From: Pseudomonas farris
GTDB lineage: Bacteria > Pseudomonadota > Gammaproteobacteria > Pseudomonadales > Pseudomonadaceae
Assembly (NCBI RefSeq): GCF_019145235.1
Contig: NZ_JAHSTV010000017.1
Span: 40,714-104,713 of the forward strand
Length of the DNA: 64,000 nt
Direction: 5' to 3'
The notes beneath the pieces were generated by a model. That model did no database searches and was not told the origin of the DNA. It was given only the letters and a program-made list of their open reading frames with translations. A program made the translations under genes and the position numbers. The number at the start of each line of letters is the position of its first letter. Position 1 is the stretch's first letter. Below are positions 7,912 to 16,389 of the stretch, in pieces.

Positions 7912-8736
7912 TCAGAATTTTTCTGGAATTCGCCGCAGCGGATAATTCGGTTCACGATAGCCACCTGATTTCTGCCGTTTGGGCAAAATCACCTTCTCGC
8001 GCGGTACATTCTTGTACGGAATGCGGCTGAGCAAATCAGAGATGATGTTGAGGCGGGCCCGCTTCTTGTCGTTCGAGTTGGCCACAAGCCACGGAGCATG
8101 GTCGGTGTCGGTCGCCTTGAACATGTCGTCACGTGCACGCGAGTATTCATACCAGCGGCTGTATGACTTGAGATCCATTGGCGTCAGTTTCCAGATTTTG
8201 CGGCCATCCTTGATCCTCGCCTCGAGCCGGCGGGTTTGCTCCTCTTCGCTGACTTCCAGCCAATACTTGAACAGCATGACACCCGAGTCGACCATCATGC
8301 GTTCCATGAGGGGGGCCAGGCTCAGGAAACGGGTCACTTGCTGATCGGTACAAAATCCCATCACACGCTCGACCCCTGCGCGGTTGTACCAACTGCGATC
8401 GAAGATCACCACTTCGCCAGCCGCTGGCATGTGCGCCATGTAGCGCTGCATATACATCTGGCTCTTCTCGCGCTCGGTCGGTGCCGGCAATGCCACGACC
8501 CGAAAGACACGCGGGCTCACCCTCTCGGTGAGCGCCTTGATCGTCCCGCCCTTGCCGGCACCGTCGCGCCCCTCGAAGACGATACAAATCTTGATGCCTT
8601 TGTGTTTCACCCATTCCTGCAACTTGACCATTTCGACATGCAGTCGGCGTAACTGCTCAAGATAGGCTTTGTTCGTCAGTCTCAAGGGTTCAGCGGCGTT
8701 TCTTTTAACAGCGGGTTTCTTCTTGTCCTTTGCCAT
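7912..8736 (-). CDS. ppk2: Polyphosphate kinase 2 (PPK2)
   Basis: 274 aa. PPK2 uses polyphosphate to phosphorylate nucleoside (di/mono)phosphates. The family's P-loop is EGRDGAGKGG (about residues 55-64); the lid and second motif are FDRSWYNRAGVERVMGF (about 112-128), followed by KYWLEVSEEEQTRRLEAR. Length and single domain fit class I-type PPK2. The start is ATG at 8736 with TGAGG 8 nt upstream; an in-frame TTG lies two codons earlier. It is the first gene of a four-gene minus-strand group with sulP, the AI-2E transporter and the K+ channel. Confidence 0.93.
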   Translation of the reverse strand: MAKDKKKPAVKRNAAEPLRLTNKAYLEQLRRLHVEMVKLQEWVKHKGIKICIVFEGRDGAGKGGTIKALTERVSPRVFRVVALPAPTEREKSQMYMQRYMAHMPAAGEVVIFDRSWYNRAGVERVMGFCTDQQVTRFLSLAPLMERMMVDSGVMLFKYWLEVSEEEQTRRLEARIKDGRKIWKLTPMDLKSYSRWYEYSRARDDMFKATDTDHAPWLVANSNDKKRARLNIISDLLSRIPYKNVPREKVILPKRQKSGGYREPNYPLRRIPEKF

Positions 8737-8972
8737 GACCAAAGCCTCACCTATGCCAGTCGCTGACTACCGATAGATAGACCCTGCAGGTGCCACTATC
8801 AGCTTGCAGATCGCGCATTGCTTCGAGCAAACCTGGCGTCAGTCGTGGACGGCCCTCTGCTCTTGACGTTCAACTCCATTACCACCGCGTGAGTCTAGTC
8901 CATGAATCAACCCTCTACAGGGTTGCTACAGGCTCTTGGAGCGCGCCTCACCCCACGCCCGGTTCAGGGCAT

Positions 8973-9035
8973 TGCACAAAACGGATAGCGATCTGCGCAA
9001 AGCGGCTATTGCCCCGTGCCCGGCGTCTTTACCCT
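8973..9035 (+). promoter_or_regulatory. Pm-like promoter with tandem BenR/XylS operators
   Basis: Two direct repeats of the XylS/BenR half-site pattern TGCA-N6-GGNTA occur at 8973-8987 (TGCA, CAAAAC, GGATA) and 8994-9008 (TGCG, CAAAGC, GGCTA), offset by 21 bp as in the TOL Pm promoter. The sequence TACCCT at 9030-9035 sits 21 nt after the second site, where Pm has its -10 TAGGCT. No sigma-70 -35 is seen, as expected for activation by an AraC-family protein overlapping -35. Transcription would start near 9042 and lead into the MFS gene. The regulator itself is not in the window. The rest of 8737-9098 shows no gene. Confidence 0.8.
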
Positions 9036-9098
9036 CGGCTGTACGGACGTTAGCCGCGTTACCGACTCTTAAAAAAACAACAACAAGAGATAGATGCC

Positions 9099-10442
9099 AT
9101 GCGCAAGATCAACGTACATGAGGTTATCGACAACGCTCGATTCAACCGCTTTCACTGGATGGTGCTGTTCTGGTGCGCCCTGATCATCATTTTCGACGGA
9201 TACGATTTGGTGATTTACGGCGTGGTGTTGCCGATGCTGATGAAAGAGTGGGGGCTCAGTCCCCTGCAAGCCGGCGCGCTGGGAAGTTACGCGCTGTTCG
9301 GGATGATGTTCGGCGCGCTGTTTTTTGGCCCGTTGTCGGACAAGATCGGCCGCAAAAAAGCCATCACCCTGTGCGTGATGCTCTTCAGCGGTTTTACCGT
9401 GCTCAATGGTTTTGCCCGTAACCCCACCGAGTTTGGCCTCTGCCGGTTCATAGCCGGGTTGGGCATTGGCGGGGTAATGCCCAACGTTGTGGCACTTATG
9501 AACGAGTACGCGCCGAAGAAAATCCGCAGCACGCTGGTGGCGATCATGTTCAGCGGTTATTCGGTGGGCGGCATGCTCTCGGCGGGGCTCGGCATCGTGC
9601 TGATCCCCAGTTTCGGCTGGCAGTCAGTGTTTTACGTGGCGGTGCTGCCATTGCTGTTGTTGCCGTTGATCATGTATTTCCTGCCCGAATCGGTGGGTTT
9701 CATACTGCGTCAGGGGCGCAATGAAGAGGCGCGCAACGTTCTGGAGCGGGTTGACCCGGCTTACGTTGCACTCGCCAGCGATCAGTTGCACATGAGCGAA
9801 GTGAAGGGCACTGGCACCCCGGTGTTGCAACTGTTCCGCGAGGGTCGTGCGCTGCGCACGCTGATGCTGTGGCTGGCATTTTTCTGCTGCTTGCTGATGG
9901 TCTACGCCTTGAGTTCCTGGCTGCCGAAACTGATGGCCAACGCCGGTTACAGCCTGGGCTCGAGTCTGTCATTCCTGCTGGTGCTCAACTTCGGTGCCAT
10001 TTTCGGTGCGGTCGGCGGCGGGGTACTGGGCGACAAGCTCAACCTGCCGCGCGTGTTGGCGGTGTTCTTCGTCGTGGCTGCGGTATCGATCACCTTGCTG
10101 GGCTTCAACAGTCCGATGCCGGTGTTGTACCTGCTGATCGCCCTTGCCGGCGCCACCACCATCGGTTCGCAGATCCTGCTGTACGCCTGCGCCGCGCAGT
10201 TCTACTCCATGACCATTCGCTCCACCGGTTTGGGTTGGGCGTCGGGCATCGGCCGCAACGGCGCGATTGTCGGTCCGCTGCTGGGCGGTGCCTTGCTGGG
10301 GATCAGCCTGCCGCTGCAACTGAACTTCATGGCGTTTGCCTTGCCCGGTGCGGTGGCCGCCCTCGCCATGACCGTGTTCGCCATCAGCAGCCAGCGCAGC
10401 GCCAACGGTGCCGCCCAGACGCTGGCGCCGACCAGCGCTTGA
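9099..10442 (+). CDS. benK: MFS aromatic acid:H+ symporter (BenK-like)
   Basis: 447 aa with twelve predicted helices. The aromatic acid:H+ symporter (AAHS) signatures are present: FDGYDLVIYGVVLP in TM1 (the conserved Asp for substrate/proton), GPLSDKIGRKKAI in the 2-3 loop, and the related loop GGVLGDKLNLPRVL between TM8 and TM9. Together with the Pm-like promoter and downstream benE and oprD genes this indicates benzoate or a related aromatic acid as substrate. AAGAGA lies a short distance before the ATG. The symbol is assigned by family and context, not by proven substrate. Confidence 0.88.
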   Translation: MRKINVHEVIDNARFNRFHWMVLFWCALIIIFDGYDLVIYGVVLPMLMKEWGLSPLQAGALGSYALFGMMFGALFFGPLSDKIGRKKAITLCVMLFSGFTVLNGFARNPTEFGLCRFIAGLGIGGVMPNVVALMNEYAPKKIRSTLVAIMFSGYSVGGMLSAGLGIVLIPSFGWQSVFYVAVLPLLLLPLIMYFLPESVGFILRQGRNEEARNVLERVDPAYVALASDQLHMSEVKGTGTPVLQLFREGRALRTLMLWLAFFCCLLMVYALSSWLPKLMANAGYSLGSSLSFLLVLNFGAIFGAVGGGVLGDKLNLPRVLAVFFVVAAVSITLLGFNSPMPVLYLLIALAGATTIGSQILLYACAAQFYSMTIRSTGLGWASGIGRNGAIVGPLLGGALLGISLPLQLNFMAFALPGAVAALAMTVFAISSQRSANGAAQTLAPTSA

Positions 10443-10443
10443 G

Positions 10444-10506
10444 CCAGGCAGCGGTCGGCACGGCGTCATGCCGTGTCGCCTGCCTGGTCACCCAGACTTT
10501 TTTTTT
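10444..10506 (+). other. Intercistronic hairpin with T-run between benK and benE
   Basis: CCAGGCA ... TGCCTGG encloses an inner stem GGCACGG/CCGTGTC; a run of nine T starts about 12 nt after the outer stem. The distance is too long for a canonical terminator, so partial termination or mRNA stabilisation between the two genes is possible. Confidence 0.35.
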
Positions 10507-10567
10507 GCGAACAAGAGCGGCCGGGCTTGTGCCACGGATCGCCTGACGCGTCTTGCGGCGAGGTTTC

Positions 10568-11773
10568 ATGAAAGCGTTATTTCAGGACTTTTCCCTGTCT
10601 GCTGCAGTCGCCGGATTTATCGCCACGGTGATTTCCTACGCAGGCCCCTTGGTGATCATCTTTCAGGCCGCCGAGACCGCGCACCTCTCGCGGGAAGTGT
10701 TGTCGTCCTGGGTCTGGGCGATTTCCATCGGCAGCGCCGTGCTTGGCATCGGTTTGAGCCTGCGTTATCGCGTCCCGGTGATCATCGCGTGGTCGGCACC
10801 GGGCTCGGCGTTGCTGGTGGCGCTGTTGCCGGGGATCTCCATGCCGGAGGCGGTGGGCGCTTATCTGGTCAGCAGCCTGATTATTTTCCTGGTCGGGGTG
10901 TCGGGGGCTTTTGACCGGATTATCGGCAAACTGCCCGCGGCGATTGCGGCGGCGATGCTGGCGGGGATTCTGTTCAGCTTCGGCACCGGGTTATTCGTGT
11001 CGCTGCAAGGCAAGCCATTGCTGGTGCTGGCGATGTTTGCCACGTACCTGATCTGTAAGCGGGTGATGCCGCGCTATGCGGTGTTGATGGTGCTGCTGGT
11101 GGGTTGTTCGATTGCGTTTCTCGCCGGTGATTTGCACCGCGAAGCACTGGTGATTGGCTTGGCGACGCCGGTGTGGATCACCCCCGCGTTCAGCCTGAGT
11201 GCGACCCTGAATGTCGCCTTGCCGCTGGTGATGGTGGCGCTGACCGGCCAGTTTGTTCCCGGCATGGCGGTGCTGCGTGCCAGCGGCCACACAACGCCGG
11301 CCGGCCCGATCATCGCCAGCAGCGCGTTGGGCACTGCACTGTTGGCACCGTTCGGTTGTCACGGGTTGAATCTGGCGGCGATTACCGCAGCCATTTGTAC
11401 CGGTCGCGAGGCCCATGAAAATCCGCGCAAACGCTATGTGGCCGGAGTGGTGGGCGGGCTGTGTTACCTGGTGCTGGGGATCTTCGGTGCGACGCTGGTT
11501 TCGTTGTTTTCGGCGTTCCCCAAGGAACTGATCGCAGCCTTGGCCGGGCTGGCGCTGTTTGCGGCGATAGCTGGAGCGTTGGCCGGCGCAATGGCGGTGC
11601 CGAGTGATCGCGAAGCCGCGTTGGTGACCTTTCTCACCACCGCCTCGGGCATGTCGCTGTTTGGTTTGTCCGCCGCTTTTTGGGGGCTGATTTTCGGCAT
11701 GGTCACGCACGTGCTGTTGAGTGCCGGGCGTCCCGCGCCTCAGGTTACGCCCGCACAGGAGGTAGCGCGCTGA
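10568..11773 (+). CDS. benE: BenE family benzoate:H+ symporter
   Basis: 401 aa. Matches the BenE family (PF03594) over its full length: FATVISYAGPLVIIFQAAE near the N-terminus, GAYLVSSLIIFLVGVSG, and the conserved APFGCHGLNLAAITAAICTG segment near residue 265. About ten to twelve membrane helices are predicted. The ATG at 10568 has GCGAGG upstream; the frame opens five codons earlier at a TTG. It is the second gene of the uptake operon and is followed by the porin after 108 nt. Confidence 0.93.
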   Translation: MKALFQDFSLSAAVAGFIATVISYAGPLVIIFQAAETAHLSREVLSSWVWAISIGSAVLGIGLSLRYRVPVIIAWSAPGSALLVALLPGISMPEAVGAYLVSSLIIFLVGVSGAFDRIIGKLPAAIAAAMLAGILFSFGTGLFVSLQGKPLLVLAMFATYLICKRVMPRYAVLMVLLVGCSIAFLAGDLHREALVIGLATPVWITPAFSLSATLNVALPLVMVALTGQFVPGMAVLRASGHTTPAGPIIASSALGTALLAPFGCHGLNLAAITAAICTGREAHENPRKRYVAGVVGGLCYLVLGIFGATLVSLFSAFPKELIAALAGLALFAAIAGALAGAMAVPSDREAALVTFLTTASGMSLFGLSAAFWGLIFGMVTHVLLSAGRPAPQVTPAQEVAR

Positions 11774-11881
11774 CCGCGTAATCGCAACCCCGATCCTTAT
11801 CCGTTTTCACCATCCCCCGCGGCGAATCCGCCACGGGTGGAGCACTTCAACCTGTCGATCAATAACAATAAGAGAACAGCG

Positions 11882-13150
11882 ATGAAACAGACTTTTCCAG
11901 CAACCGGTTCAGTGTTGTCCCTGGCGGTCGTCTTGGGTTTTTCCAGTGGCGTGATGGCCGCGGAGGGCGGCTTCATCGAAGACACCACGGCCACCTTGCA
12001 GGCGCGTAACTATTACTTCAGCCGGGACTTCTCGGACATCGTCGGGGCCAATCAACAGTCGAAGGCCGAAGAGTGGGCGCAGGGCTTCATCCTCAACGTC
12101 AAATCCGGTTATACCCAAGGCCCGGTCGGTTTTGGCGTGGATGTCATCGGCCTGCTCGGCCTCAAACTCGACAGTAGTCCGGACCGGGTCAATACCGGTT
12201 TGCTGCCGGTGCAGGATGATGGGCGCGCGGCAAATGATTACAGCCGTCTGGAAGGTGCGCTGAAGATGCGTTACTCCAAGACCGAGTTGAAAGTGGGTGA
12301 GTTGCAACCCAACCTGCCGGTGCTGGCCTTCAGCGATATCCGCCTGCTGCCGCCCAGCTATCAGGGCGCGAGCATCAGCTCCAATGAGATCGATGGTCTG
12401 ACCTTGCAAGGTGGCCACTTGAATTCAACCAGCCTGCGCAACGAGGCCGGCGACGAAAAGATGCAAGCCATGCTCGGTCATGTTCCGCAGCGTCAGGTCA
12501 GCAGCGATGGCTTCAACTTTGCTGGCGCCGATTACGTCTTCAATGACAAACGCAGCTCGGTCAGCGCCTGGTACGGGCAACTGGAAGATATCTACAACCA
12601 GCGCTTTCTTGGCCTCAAGCACAGCGAGCCGGTGGGGGACTGGACCTTGGGCGCCAACCTTGGCTATTACGATTCGCGTGAAGACGGCAAAAAGTTGCTG
12701 GGCAATATCGACAACCAGGCGTTCTTCTCTTTGCTGTCGGCCAAGCGCGGCGGCCACACGTTTTATGTCGGCTATCAGGGCATGTTCGGCGACAGCGCCT
12801 TCCCGCGAGTCTTTGCCAATATCTCGCCACTGGGCAATGAAGTGCCGACCTATGAGTTCGCCTACACCGATGAACGTTCCTGGCAGGCGCGCTACGACTA
12901 CGACTTCGCGGCCCTCGGCATACCCGGCCTGACCAGCACCGTGCGCTACATCACCGGCAATAACGTCGACACCGGCAAGGGCTTTGAAGGCAAGGACCGC
13001 GAGCGCGATCTGGATATCGGCTATGTGCTGCAGAGCGGGAGTCTCAAAGGCCTCGGCATCCGTGTGCGCAACGTCATGGCGCGCTCCAACTACCGCAGCG
13101 ATATCGACGAAAACCGCCTGATCCTCAGCTACACGTGGAAGTTGTTATGA
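11882..13150 (+). CDS. OprD-family outer-membrane porin (BenF-like)
   Basis: 422 aa starting MKQTFPATGS; a signal peptide ends near VMAAE. The mature protein begins GGFIEDTTATLQARNYYFSRDF, the standard start of the OprD family (PF03573), and ends with the aromatic beta-strand LILSYTWKLL. OprD porins are 18-stranded barrels specific for amino acids (OccD) or aromatic/carboxylic acids (OccK, which includes BenF). Its place after benK and benE under a Pm-like promoter argues for benzoate. The start at 11882 is chosen for AAGAGAACAGCG upstream and the signal peptide. Confidence 0.9.
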   Translation: MKQTFPATGSVLSLAVVLGFSSGVMAAEGGFIEDTTATLQARNYYFSRDFSDIVGANQQSKAEEWAQGFILNVKSGYTQGPVGFGVDVIGLLGLKLDSSPDRVNTGLLPVQDDGRAANDYSRLEGALKMRYSKTELKVGELQPNLPVLAFSDIRLLPPSYQGASISSNEIDGLTLQGGHLNSTSLRNEAGDEKMQAMLGHVPQRQVSSDGFNFAGADYVFNDKRSSVSAWYGQLEDIYNQRFLGLKHSEPVGDWTLGANLGYYDSREDGKKLLGNIDNQAFFSLLSAKRGGHTFYVGYQGMFGDSAFPRVFANISPLGNEVPTYEFAYTDERSWQARYDYDFAALGIPGLTSTVRYITGNNVDTGKGFEGKDRERDLDIGYVLQSGSLKGLGIRVRNVMARSNYRSDIDENRLILSYTWKLL

Positions 13151-13305
13151 GCCTCGTCAGCCCGGGCAAGACCTCTCAGTGCAACGTCGCCGAATCAATG
13201 ATCAAGGCGTCGGAGGCCGGCATGGGGATCAGCCTGATTCCGTTCTATACCGCGACACGACCCTTCAGCGACGGCACGTTACTGCGCTTGCTGCCGGCCT
13301 CTCGT
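13147..13305 (+). pseudogene. 3' fragment of a LysR-type regulator gene
   Basis: The plus frame directly after the porin reads SQCNVAESMIKASEAGMGI then SLIPFYTATRPFSDGTLLRL. This is the well-known LysR effector-domain pattern (a small-residue-rich helix, GLGIALLP-type strand, then SGRLVRLLP). There is no upstream DNA-binding half, and similarity stops at about 13305, exactly where the dctM gene ends on the other strand. The fragment marks a deletion/rearrangement junction between the benzoate uptake operon and the TRAP genes. Confidence 0.65.
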
Positions 13306-14589
13306 TTACGTCATCCCCAACGAGTTCGGCAGGACCAGAGAAATCCACGGTACATAAGTAATCAATATCAGGAACAGGAACAGGATGATCAGCCAAGGCA
13401 TTGCTGCACGTATGGTGGCGGTCAGTGACATGCCGGTCACCGCCGAGGTGACGAACAGGTTCAGGCCCACGGGCGGGGTGATCAGGCCGATCTCCAGGTT
13501 CACCACCATGATGATCCCCAAATGAATCGGGTCGATTCCCAACTTCATGGCAATCGGGAACATGATCGGCGCCAGGATCAGGATGATTGCCGAGGGTTCC
13601 ATGAAGGCGCCAGCCACCAATAACACGATGTTCACCACGAGCAGGAATGTCACCGGTGTCAGGCCCGCGCCGATGACCCAGGCGGTGATTTGTTGGGGCA
13701 ATTGCTCGGTGGTCAGTACGTGGGCAAAAAGCATGGCATTGGCGATGATAAACATCAGCATGATGCTCAGCTTGGCGGATTCGAGCAGTACCTTCGGTAT
13801 CTCGCGGAACGACATGTCCTTGTAGACGAATAGCGCAATGAATGCCGCGTAGACCGCCGCCACTGCTGCCGCCTCGGTCGGGGTGAACATTCCGGTGTAG
13901 ATGCCGCCCAGGATGATGAACATGAGCAGCAAGCCCCAAACGGCCTTGCGTGCCGCATTCAACCATTCACGAACGGTCGCCCGCGGCATGGCGGGCAGGT
14001 TTTTCCTGACGGCGACGACGTAGATAGCCACCATCAGCGCTGTACCCAGCAGCAGGCCGGGCACCACACCGGCCATGAACAGCTTGCCGACCGAGGTTTC
14101 CGTCGCCGCGGCATACACCACCATCACGATGGATGGAGGAATAAGGATGCCCAACGTGCCGGCGTTGCACACAATACCGGCACCGAATGCCTGTGGATAA
14201 CCGGAGCGGACCATCCCCGCGATGGCGATGGAGCCCACGGCGGCTACCGTCGCAGGGCTTGAGCCGGACAACGCAGCGAACAGCATGCACGCCAGCACCG
14301 CCGCGATGGCCAGGCCGCCGCGAATATGACCAACACAAGCGTTGGCAAAGTCGATCAAGCGCCGCGCCACACCGCCCGTGGTCATGAAGGCACCGGCCAG
14401 CAAAAAGAACGGGATGGCCAGCAGCGTGTAGTGCTCGGAGGTCTCGAACAGCTTGATGGCCAGTGAGCGCACGGAGTCGGGGCTGAAAAAGATGATCGTC
14501 AGCGAACCGGCCAGGCCAAGGGAAATGGCGATCGGTACGCCGATAAACATCAGCGCGAACAGAGCAACAAAGAGAAAAAGAATGGTCAT
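13306..14589 (-). CDS. dctM: TRAP transporter large permease (DctM)
   Basis: 427 aa with about twelve hydrophobic helices, typical of the DctM large membrane subunit of tripartite ATP-independent periplasmic transporters. Recognisable segments are FMFIGVPIAISLGLAG-type N-terminal helix, LSGSSPATVAAVGSIA (about residues 95-110), GTLGILIPPSIVMVVYA (about 145-160) and EIGLITPPVGLNLFV near residue 375. The start overlaps the dctQ stop by 4 nt. The 3' end abuts the LysR fragment. It works with the dctQ and dctP products in Na+-driven uptake of C4-dicarboxylates or related acids. Confidence 0.93.
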   Translation of the reverse strand: MTILFLFVALFALMFIGVPIAISLGLAGSLTIIFFSPDSVRSLAIKLFETSEHYTLLAIPFFLLAGAFMTTGGVARRLIDFANACVGHIRGGLAIAAVLACMLFAALSGSSPATVAAVGSIAIAGMVRSGYPQAFGAGIVCNAGTLGILIPPSIVMVVYAAATETSVGKLFMAGVVPGLLLGTALMVAIYVVAVRKNLPAMPRATVREWLNAARKAVWGLLLMFIILGGIYTGMFTPTEAAAVAAVYAAFIALFVYKDMSFREIPKVLLESAKLSIMLMFIIANAMLFAHVLTTEQLPQQITAWVIGAGLTPVTFLLVVNIVLLVAGAFMEPSAIILILAPIMFPIAMKLGIDPIHLGIIMVVNLEIGLITPPVGLNLFVTSAVTGMSLTATIRAAMPWLIILFLFLILITYVPWISLVLPNSLGMT

Positions 14590-15218
14590 TTCTTGTCATC
14601 CTCATGCTCGGTCAGTTTCAGCACCTCCGCGGCCTCGTCGGCCAGGCCCAGGCCCGTTTGACGATTTTGCACAATGCGCACCAGGATCTCGGCAAAGCGG
14701 ATGAACACCAAGGCAAAACCCACCGGCACAATCAGCCCGATGTGCCATTGCATGATGCCGTAATGACCGAGGTCCTCGGCACCGATGCCGGCGATGAACA
14801 ACGTCTGAATCCATTCGAAACTGGCGACGCTAAGCAGGCCCGCATAGGCCAGACTGCAGAGGCAGGCAATGATGCCAATGATGCGCTGAACCGGTTTACT
14901 GGCCAGTTTCACCAAGGCATCGACACCGATGTGTCCGGCCGTGCGCACGCCATAGGACAAGCCGAAAAAGATCAACCAGGCGAACAAGGCTTTGGTCAGC
15001 GAGATGCTCCACGTCATGGCTTGGGCCATCCCCATGACGCTGTCGCCAATGGCGAACAAGGGTTCACTGGCGCTCTGCCACTGCTCGGCGAGGCTGTAGA
15101 AAACGCTATAGAGGTTGTTAAGGATGACGTAAACGAACGTTACCAGCGTCATTGCCGCCAGCAGGAAGACGATAAAACCTTCTTCGAAGTGATCCCAGAT
15201 ACGCCGTAAGGCATTCAT
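14586..15218 (-). CDS. dctQ: TRAP transporter small permease (DctQ)
   Basis: 210 aa from MNALRRIWDH, with GGGAG 9 nt upstream; an in-frame ATG three codons earlier is too close to the ribosome site. Four hydrophobic helices occur at about residues 15-40, 75-95, 110-130 and 155-180, matching the DctQ family (PF04290). The C-terminal tail is charged (LKLTEHEDDKK). The family scaffolds the DctM permease in the inner membrane. It lies between dctP (71 nt away) and dctM (4-nt overlap). Confidence 0.92.
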   Translation of the reverse strand: MNALRRIWDHFEEGFIVFLLAAMTLVTFVYVILNNLYSVFYSLAEQWQSASEPLFAIGDSVMGMAQAMTWSISLTKALFAWLIFFGLSYGVRTAGHIGVDALVKLASKPVQRIIGIIACLCSLAYAGLLSVASFEWIQTLFIAGIGAEDLGHYGIMQWHIGLIVPVGFALVFIRFAEILVRIVQNRQTGLGLADEAAEVLKLTEHEDDKK

Positions 15219-15289
15219 GAGTGGCATCTCCCGATCGAGTGACGACTATGAAACAGGGGTCGCCCTTTCGGGCGGCGCCCGCCGGCAGA

Positions 15290-16285
15290 TTACTGAGCCT
15301 GGTTGGCAGCTTCGGCGGCCTTGATCAGGTCGGCACCGATATCACCTTCGAACTTCTTCCAGACCGGTTTCATTGCTTCACGCCACTTGCCACGTTGCTC
15401 TGGGGTCAGGGTAATGATTTCAGTGGTCTTGGCGTTGATGATGTTCTGTTTCGCATCCTGGTTCAGTTTCTCTGCATCTTTGTTCACCTGAGTGGTGACC
15501 TCGACGATGATCTTGTCCAGTTCGGTTTTTATATCCGGCGGCAGGCCAGTCCAGAACTTCGTATTGGTGATCAACATGTAATCGAGCAAGCCATGATCGG
15601 ACTCAGTGATGAACTTCTGCACTTCGTGCATTTTCTGGCTGTAGATGTTCGAGTAAGGGTTTTCCGCGCCATTGACGACGCCGGTCTGCAAGCCCTGATA
15701 CACCTCGGCGAAACTCATCTTCCGAGGGTTGGCGCGTACCGCCTTGAATTGCTCTTCGAGCACGGCTGAAGCCTGCACGCGGAATTTCAAACCGCGGGCA
15801 TCGCCCGGTTCACGCAGCGCCTTGTTGGCGGACAATTGCTTCATGCCGTTGTGCCAATAGGCAAGTCCGGTGATGTTCTTGCTTTCCATTGCCTTGAGAA
15901 GCCCCTGGCCGTCAGGGCTTCGCTGGAAGCGGTCGACTGCCGAGATGTCGTTGAACAGGAACGGCAGATCGAACAATTGCAGCTTGGGTGTGTATTGCTC
16001 GAACTTGGCCAGCGACGGCGCAATCATCTGCACATCGCCCGACAGCAGCGCCTCCATTTCCTTACCGTCACCGAACAGCGAAGAGTTTGGATAAACCTCT
16101 ACCTTGACCTTGCCGGGCAGACGTTCTTCGACGAGTTTCTTGAACAGCAGGGCGCCCTGGCCTTTAGGCGTTTGTTCGGCAACTACGTGAGAAAACTTGA
16201 TAACGACTGGATCAGCCGCCAGCGCCAGGCTCGACGCGCCCAGCGCGAGTGCGCAGACGGCAGCGCTCCACAATGATTTGAGCAT
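15290..16285 (-). CDS. dctP: TRAP transporter periplasmic binding protein (DctP)
   Basis: 331 aa. A signal peptide (cleavage near LALAAD) is followed by the DctP family pattern: VVIKFSHVVAEQTPKGQGA at the start of the mature protein, DVQMIAPSLAKF, the ligand-binding region GLKFRVQASAVLEEQFKA with the conserved Arg that holds the substrate carboxylate (about residue 170), then EVYQGLQTGVVNGAENP. This points to an organic acid, most likely a C4-dicarboxylate. AGAGGA precedes the ATG. It is the first gene of dctPQM, and the upstream spacer before trkH is only about 100 nt. Confidence 0.93.
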   Translation of the reverse strand: MLKSLWSAAVCALALGASSLALAADPVVIKFSHVVAEQTPKGQGALLFKKLVEERLPGKVKVEVYPNSSLFGDGKEMEALLSGDVQMIAPSLAKFEQYTPKLQLFDLPFLFNDISAVDRFQRSPDGQGLLKAMESKNITGLAYWHNGMKQLSANKALREPGDARGLKFRVQASAVLEEQFKAVRANPRKMSFAEVYQGLQTGVVNGAENPYSNIYSQKMHEVQKFITESDHGLLDYMLITNTKFWTGLPPDIKTELDKIIVEVTTQVNKDAEKLNQDAKQNIINAKTTEIITLTPEQRGKWREAMKPVWKKFEGDIGADLIKAAEAANQAQ

Positions 16286-16389
16286 TTAGATGTTCCTCTT
16301 GTTTTAGTTCTCGTGCCGTTCATGTCTGAAACGCATTTGCACGGTGGACAAGAGGAGTCTAGGCAACAAATCACCATTGGTCGTTGCGA

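Noticed and set aside
16286..16389. Sigma-54 promoter for dctPQM, as in DctB/DctD-regulated transporters
   Set aside because: The minus strand shows GGCACGA but no GC at the right distance, so the match fails.
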